Shown piece by piece: positions 58,844 to 64,000 of a stretch of 64,000 nt of DNA. Made by a program: the position numbers and the translations under genes. The stretch is taken from NCBI GenBank assembly GCA_029218405.1, contig JAQXRG010000124.1, forward strand, positions 1 to 64,000. Direction: 5' to 3'. Position 1 is the first letter of the stretch; every line of letters begins with the position of its first letter. The notes beneath the pieces were generated by a model. That model worked only from the letters and a program-made list of their open reading frames with translations, was not told where the DNA came from and did no database searches. The DNA comes from Bacteroidales bacterium (GTDB lineage: Bacteria > Bacteroidota > Bacteroidia > Bacteroidales > Bacteroidaceae).

Positions 58844-59875
58844 TTATTTCTCCAGGTCAATGATCACCTTCATGGTCGTGGCTCTGTTCTGGTCGATGTA
58901 TTGATAGGCCTCGTCGTATTGCTCGAAGGAAAAGCGGTTGGAAATCAGCGGTTCAAGATTCACAAGGCCACGGCTCACGAAGTCCACGGCGGTCAGGTAG
59001 TCCTCGTGGCGGTACATCATTGTACCGATTAGACGGAGCTCGTGTTCGCCCAGGTAGAACATGCTGAGCGCCGGATCCTTGGCAAATACCGCTACAATGA
59101 CGATGTCGCTTCCCTTTTCTATGGTCTCCATCAGCGAGCGTACACTCGACTCGACACCGGCTACCTCGAAGCCCACCTGGTAGCCTTCGTCGCCGAACAC
59201 CTCTTGGACGGCTTCCTTTAGGGGCTTGTGGAGTACGTTGGCCGTATATTGGATGCCGCAATCGTTGGCTTTGGCCAAGCGCAGGTCGCTGACATCGGTA
59301 ATCAATACCTTCTTGGCGCCACGTGCCTTGCAGAACTGGGCCACCAGGTTGCCGATGGCTCCGGCACCACTCACTACCACGTTCTTTCCCTTGACATCGG
59401 TGCGCTGGGTGGCGTGGGCACCTACGGCGGAGGGCTCAATCATCGCACCGTAATCTAAACTCATGCCTTCGGGAAGCACCACTACGCGGTCGTCGGTCGT
59501 CACGAAATAGTCCTGTGCCACTCCATCAGCCTGGAAGGCCTCCACGCGGAGATGTTCGCACACGTTGTATTGGCCGCGTTTGCAGGGGCCGCATTCGCCA
59601 CAGACCAGCTGCGGACGTGCGGTAATCGCGTCGCCTGGCTTGCAGACGGTCACATCCGTGCCTACGGCTACTACGATGGCCGAATATTCATGGCCTTGCA
59701 CTACGGGATAGAACGTGGCAGGGTGCAGGCCATGGTAGGAGTGAATCTCGCTGCCACAGATACCGATGCGCTTCACGTTGATCAATACCTGGTGGGGCTG
59801 CAACTGCTCGGCCTTGGGGGCTTCCAACTCTCTGAACTCAATATGCTTTGGGGATACTAAAACTGCTTGTCTCAT
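58844..59875 (-). CDS. Zinc-dependent medium-chain alcohol/polyol dehydrogenase
   Basis: GICGSEIHSYHG, GHEYSAIVVAVGTDV, CGECGPCKRGQYNVC, VVSGAGAIGNLVAQFCKA. Confidence 0.88.
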   Translation of the reverse strand: MRQAVLVSPKHIEFRELEAPKAEQLQPHQVLINVKRIGICGSEIHSYHGLHPATFYPVVQGHEYSAIVVAVGTDVTVCKPGDAITARPQLVCGECGPCKRGQYNVCEHLRVEAFQADGVAQDYFVTTDDRVVVLPEGMSLDYGAMIEPSAVGAHATQRTDVKGKNVVVSGAGAIGNLVAQFCKARGAKKVLITDVSDLRLAKANDCGIQYTANVLHKPLKEAVQEVFGDEGYQVGFEVAGVESSVRSLMETIEKGSDIVIVAVFAKDPALSMFYLGEHELRLIGTMMYRHEDYLTAVDFVSRGLVNLEPLISNRFSFEQYDEAYQYIDQNRATTMKVIIDLEK

Positions 59876-59910
59876 AATTCAATAATTTTTAAATGGATGA
59901 ATAGAATGGG

Positions 59911-61290
59911 TTATTGTTTTCTGTTTTGAAGTTCGTTGATAATCTGGTTATACTCCTGGCGGCTGAGGCGGTAGAAGAGCAGGATGCCTGCGGTGATGAC
60001 CCACAAGACGCCAGGGATGGTGCTGAAAGCATGATGGATGACCTCTTTCACGGCCTCTGACTGTTCCGCGTTGGCCTCATAGCCTGCCCAGCCCATGACT
60101 AATGCCAGCAGCGAAGTGCCCAGCGCCATGCCAATCTTGTTGGCCAATGAGATGAAGGAGTACTGGAAACCATCGTTACGGATGCCGGTCTTCCACTCTC
60201 CATACTCCACACAGTCGGGGATAATGGCGTAGATGGCAGTGTTGAAGCCCGAGAAGAAGAATTGGGCCAAAGCGGCAAAGAGGTAGAACAGCACCGGGTT
60301 CTGGGTGGGCGAGAAGAAGTAAAGCGCCACCATGCTGACCCCCATCAGGAGGCTGAAGACGCTCGCTGCCCATCCTTTGTTTCCTGTCCACTTGAAGACC
60401 CAAGGGAAGAGGGCCGCTCCGATGATGGACGGGAGGATGATGACTCCCGAGAAGAAGGAGAAGAGGTTCTCGTTGCCCTCCACATACTTGAAGTAGTAGA
60501 TGAGGTCAGCGTTGCGGCCATAGAGGATGAACCCGAAGAGCAACTGGCCGACAACGGCCATCAGGAAGGGCTTGTTCTGGACAACGGCCTTCAGCTGTCT
60601 TCCGATGGGAATGGCCTTTTGGGCCATGGGTATCTCGACCACTTCCTGGGTCTTGGCAAAGCAGAACCAATGGGAGAAGGTGAATATCAATCCATAGAGG
60701 GCAGCTACACAGAGAAAGCCTTGTGCGCTGCTCAGGGTGCCGTCACCGCAGTGCTTCACCAGCGGCACGGTGATGATGTTGATGATGCCAATGGCAATCA
60801 TGGCCGCTACCGAGCGGTAGGTGTTGATTTGGGCACGTTCGTCGATGTTTTGCGTAATAGCACCGCACAGCGTGCCATAAGGCAGGTTGACGCAGGTGTA
60901 GCCCAAGACCAAAAGACCGTAGGTCACGCTCATATAAACAATTTTGCCTGCATACCCCATGTCCGGGTGTGCCCAGAAGCAGAGGACCAAGACCAGCGCT
61001 GTCAGCGGAGATCCGAAGAGGAGCCAGGGACGGTAACGCCCCCAGCGCGACTTGGTACGGTCGCTCAGACTGCCGATGAGGGGGTCGTTGAACGCATCCC
61101 AAATGCGGGAAACGAGCATCAATGTGGCGACAGCCGCCATGGAGATGCCAAACACGTCGGTATAGAAGATCATCAGGAAGGAGACAACAAACGACCAACT
61201 GAAGTTGCATCCCACGTCGCCAAATCCGTAGGCGAGCTTACTGATGAAAGGCACTTTCCCGTTCGGGGAACAAGTGGTTTGATTTTTCAT
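59911..61290 (-). CDS. MFS/GPH-family sugar:cation symporter
   Basis: KLAYGFGDVGCNFSW, SRIWDAFNDPLIGSLSDRTKSRWGRYRPWLLFG. Confidence 0.9.
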   Translation of the reverse strand: MKNQTTCSPNGKVPFISKLAYGFGDVGCNFSWSFVVSFLMIFYTDVFGISMAAVATLMLVSRIWDAFNDPLIGSLSDRTKSRWGRYRPWLLFGSPLTALVLVLCFWAHPDMGYAGKIVYMSVTYGLLVLGYTCVNLPYGTLCGAITQNIDERAQINTYRSVAAMIAIGIINIITVPLVKHCGDGTLSSAQGFLCVAALYGLIFTFSHWFCFAKTQEVVEIPMAQKAIPIGRQLKAVVQNKPFLMAVVGQLLFGFILYGRNADLIYYFKYVEGNENLFSFFSGVIILPSIIGAALFPWVFKWTGNKGWAASVFSLLMGVSMVALYFFSPTQNPVLFYLFAALAQFFFSGFNTAIYAIIPDCVEYGEWKTGIRNDGFQYSFISLANKIGMALGTSLLALVMGWAGYEANAEQSEAVKEVIHHAFSTIPGVLWVITAGILLFYRLSRQEYNQIINELQNRKQ

Positions 61291-61433
61291 GATATTTTCT
61301 GTTTCTAAAATGAATACTATGTTTTTCTTTTGTACTTAACAAAGATGCTTGCCGGCTGTCAATCTTTCGTTTCGACGTTGCGAAGATAGAACGTTTCTCG
61401 CTGTCAATCAAATGTTTTTCTCTTGTTTTTTCT

Positions 61434-61477
61434 CGCAACCGTTCCCGCAACCGTTCCCTTTTTTCGCAACCGTTCCC
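61434..61477. promoter_or_regulatory. Three direct copies of cGCAACCGTTCCC, candidate LacI-family operators
   Basis: Copies at 61434-61446, 61446-61458 and 61465-61477 in the divergent MFS/LacI promoter region; central AACCGTT resembles the LacI-family CG-centred operator core. Confidence 0.65.
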
Positions 61478-61519
61478 ATTATTCGTCCCGGTTTGTCTTG
61501 TCTTTTCCCGGAAAGGCCT

Positions 61520-61527
61520 TATCTTTG
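61520..61527 (+). promoter_or_regulatory. Bacteroidota -7 box TATCTTTG of the lacI-family gene
   Basis: ccttatctttgcag, 32 bp upstream of the ATG at 61559. Confidence 0.55.
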
Positions 61528-61558
61528 CAGAAACGAAAATCTATATTATGAAATCTGT

Positions 61559-62569
61559 ATGATGAAGTACGTTACGATTATCGACATCGCCAAGGCATTG
61601 GGCATCTCGAAGAGCACGGTCTCTCGGGCTTTGTCGGGTGACACGCACAATGTGAAGCCCGAGACCATGAAGCTGATTTGTGAGACGGCCGACCGTATGG
61701 GGTACCGGCGCAACGAGATGGCGGTCAACCTGCGCCGCCAAAGCACCCGCAACATCGGTATCGTCATTCCCGAAGTGGTGACCTCGTTTTTCATGAATTT
61801 CATCCAGCAGGCTCAGAAGGAGCTGCGCGCCTGCGGGTACCGCACCATCATAGCGGTGTCCAATGAGGACTGTGACCAGGAAGCGGATAACATCCGGATG
61901 CTGGAGCAATGCCGCGTGGAAGGCATCCTGATTAGCGTATGCCATAAGAGCCGGAATGTAGAGCTCTATAAAAAGGTGATGGACAGCGGTATCCCGATGT
62001 TGTTTTTTGACAGGCAGGTGGCGGGCATCGAGGCTCCGCAGGTGCGGATTGACGATTACATCATGGCTTTTTTCATGGTCGAGGCGTTGATACGTAGCGG
62101 ATGCCGGAAGATTGTGCACTTGTCTGGACCTGAGCATATCAGCAATGGGTACGACCGTCACCGGGGGTATAGGGACGCGCTGGAGAAGTTTGGCGTTCCT
62201 TACGACAAGCGTTATGTCATCCGGGGCGGACTGTCGGCCGAAGAGGGTGGCGCGGCCATTGAGGACTTTTTGAAGTTGGGGCTGGAGCTGGATGCGGTCT
62301 TTGGCTTTACCGAGACTTCCACGTTGGGAGCGAAGAGCGTGCTCCAGAAGCTGCGGTACCGCATCCCCGATGATGTGGCGGTGTGCTGCATCTCGGGTAC
62401 GGCACTCTGTACCCTCGTTCACCCTACCATCACGGCGGTGGAACAGCCTGTCCTCGAAATGGCTTCCTTGTCGTGCAAGTTATTGCTCCATCAGATTGCC
62501 CAGCCTACCGCCCCCAAGGAGTGTGTCATCTTGCGGGGCAACATGACCCTCCGGGAATCGACCCGGTAG
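61559..62569 (+). CDS. LacI family transcriptional regulator
   Basis: VTIIDIAKALGISKSTVSRALSGDTHNVKPETMKLICETADRMGYRRNEMAVNLRRQ; periplasmic-binding-like C-terminus. Confidence 0.93.
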   Translation: MMKYVTIIDIAKALGISKSTVSRALSGDTHNVKPETMKLICETADRMGYRRNEMAVNLRRQSTRNIGIVIPEVVTSFFMNFIQQAQKELRACGYRTIIAVSNEDCDQEADNIRMLEQCRVEGILISVCHKSRNVELYKKVMDSGIPMLFFDRQVAGIEAPQVRIDDYIMAFFMVEALIRSGCRKIVHLSGPEHISNGYDRHRGYRDALEKFGVPYDKRYVIRGGLSAEEGGAAIEDFLKLGLELDAVFGFTETSTLGAKSVLQKLRYRIPDDVAVCCISGTALCTLVHPTITAVEQPVLEMASLSCKLLLHQIAQPTAPKECVILRGNMTLRESTR

Positions 62570-62588
62570 GGCGATAGCAAAATAAAAC

Positions 62589-62624
62589 AGGAGGCCAATG
62601 CCTGTCATTGGGCATTGGCCTCCT
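62589..62624. terminator. Bidirectional terminator between the lacI-family gene and susD
   Basis: aggaggccaatgcc tgtcattg ggcattggcctcct, 14-bp perfect stem. Confidence 0.85.
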
Positions 62625-62647
62625 GTCAGGTTCAAGGCCCTAAGGCC

Positions 62648-64000
62648 TTACGGGTTCTGGTCCTTGACAGGGTCCATGGATGGGTTGGCGTCGAACTCTG
62701 ACATGGGCAGCATCATGATGGGATACCACGAGTCGGGCTCCAGGCTGAACTGGGCGTAGTAGGTATGGTTGCTGACGGGCGTGGTGTAGTCGCGAATCAT
62801 GGGAATCTTCAGGCGGTTGATGTCGAGGATGCGGAAGCCTTCGCCCCACAGTTCAATGCGGCGCTGGAGAAGGATTTCGTCCAGCAGCGTCTTCACCTCC
62901 ATGCTTTCGGTCGATTCCAGGGTCTGCTCGTCGCTGTCGGTCACCTTGGCCAGACGGAGGGCAAAGTTCCCCTCCTTGTAACGGTCGGCGCAGAGGTCGG
63001 TCAGCACCTGACGGGCCTCAGCGTACCGCTTCAGGCGGCAGAGGGCCTCGGCGCGGTTGAGGTACATCTCGGCGGCACGCATGTACAGGTAGTCTGCCGT
63101 CCACGAAGCGGAAGACTTCACCTTGTACTTGTGCTGGCAGTAGCTCACGTGCGAGCCCAGCTCTTCTTCCTCCTCGGCGGGAATGGCCGGCTCGAACCAC
63201 GACTTGCGCACATCGTCATCGTCCATCATGGCATAGAGCCAGCTGCCGCAGCACATGCGGGCGTAGGAGGCATAGCCTTCCGCGTCGGCGTCCATCAGGC
63301 AGAAGAAGGAGGACCAGCTGGTGCCTTGCGACTCGATGATTTCCGAACCCCACATCCATTCGGAGTTGGCGCAGCTGTTGAAGCCCGACAGGAGGTCCTT
63401 GGTGCTCATGAGTGACAGGCCCGGCTTGCCCAGCGCGGCTTCTGCCGCATTGGCGGCCTTCTGCCAGTCCTGCTGGACGAGGGCCACGCGCGACTGGATG
63501 CCGTAGGCTACGTAGAGGTCAACGTGCGAGATGTGCTCCTGGGCGAGGTTGGACTGCTGGAAGAGCTGGATGGCCTCATCCAGGTCCTTGTTGATCTGGT
63601 CGTACACCTGCTGCACGGTGCCGCGCGGCTTGCCCTCGGTCTCGGCAGTGGTCGGTTCGAGGTAGAGGGGCACGCCGGGGTCTTGCTCGTGGCCCACGTA
63701 GGTGCGCTGGTAGTAGCAGATGAGGCGGGAGTAGCAGAACGCGCGCACGGTGAGGGCCTGGGCCTTGATGTTGGCACGGCGGTCATCGTCGCCTTCAGCG
63801 GTATCGATGGAGGCCAGCACGTTATTGGCGTTGTTGATCATCTGGTAGTAGAAGTTCCACAGGTTGTGCGGACGGTCGCTCGTGTTGTTGATTTCCGTGC
63901 GCACCCAGTAGTAATAGTCGTAGGTGAACCAGTAGGAGCCCGGTTCGTTCTGCACAAAGTCCTCGCCCATCAGCTCGTTCATCAGGTGGTGGGCGCAGAG
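62648..64000 (-). CDS. RagB/SusD family nutrient-uptake outer membrane protein, N-terminus beyond window
   Basis: LTVRAFCYSRLICYYQRTYVGHEQDPGVPLYLEPT, YLYMRAAEMYLNRAEALCRLKRYAEARQVLTDL, LLDEILLQRRIELWGEGFRILDINR; frame open to window edge. Confidence 0.9.
   Translation of the reverse strand, partial: LCAHHLMNELMGEDFVQNEPGSYWFTYDYYYWVRTEINNTSDRPHNLWNFYYQMINNANNVLASIDTAEGDDDRRANIKAQALTVRAFCYSRLICYYQRTYVGHEQDPGVPLYLEPTTAETEGKPRGTVQQVYDQINKDLDEAIQLFQQSNLAQEHISHVDLYVAYGIQSRVALVQQDWQKAANAAEAALGKPGLSLMSTKDLLSGFNSCANSEWMWGSEIIESQGTSWSSFFCLMDADAEGYASYARMCCGSWLYAMMDDDDVRKSWFEPAIPAEEEEELGSHVSYCQHKYKVKSSASWTADYLYMRAAEMYLNRAEALCRLKRYAEARQVLTDLCADRYKEGNFALRLAKVTDSDEQTLESTESMEVKTLLDEILLQRRIELWGEGFRILDINRLKIPMIRDYTTPVSNHTYYAQFSLEPDSWYPIMMLPMSEFDANPSMDPVKDQNP

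Overview
Chromosomal window from a Bacteroidales gut bacterium (Bacteroides/Prevotella-like). The evidence is TAnnTTTG-type -7 boxes, a SusD/RagB homolog, a GH97 enzyme and several Bacteroidota DUF families. It is mostly ordinary housekeeping sequence: miaB, ftsX-uppP-truB-queA-folK, nrdDG, nadK, pdxJ, exbBD-tonB, ispD-recG, pfkA, rnc-fabF-acpP, pdxB, a small cell-surface glycan (LOS-like) glycosyltransferase cluster with a GT11 fucosyltransferase, rplM-rpsI-rpsB-tsf, asnS, purB and proB. The ends are accessory: rhamnose catabolism and an AAA_14/DUF4143 ATPase on the left, and a LacI/MFS/dehydrogenase/SusD sugar locus with GH97 on the right. The most unusual signal is a pair of about 230-bp intergenic arrays (4875-5104 and 57276-57505) built on an exact 23-bp period. 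Each unit is a degenerate, semi-palindromic core plus a short spacer. The two arrays lie in opposite orientation about 52 kb apart, and both have the same two-block architecture and a shared flank motif. I recognise no named repeat family for them. Other hidden items are a collapsed group II intron (domain I plus RT fragment), a relic of a GH3 beta-glucosidase C-terminus, three 33-bp-spaced direct repeats upstream of the AAA_14 ATPase, three tandem LacI-operator-like sites, and a hairpin made of heptad repeats between rpsB and tsf. All calls come from reading the sequence and the supplied ORFs; no database search was run.
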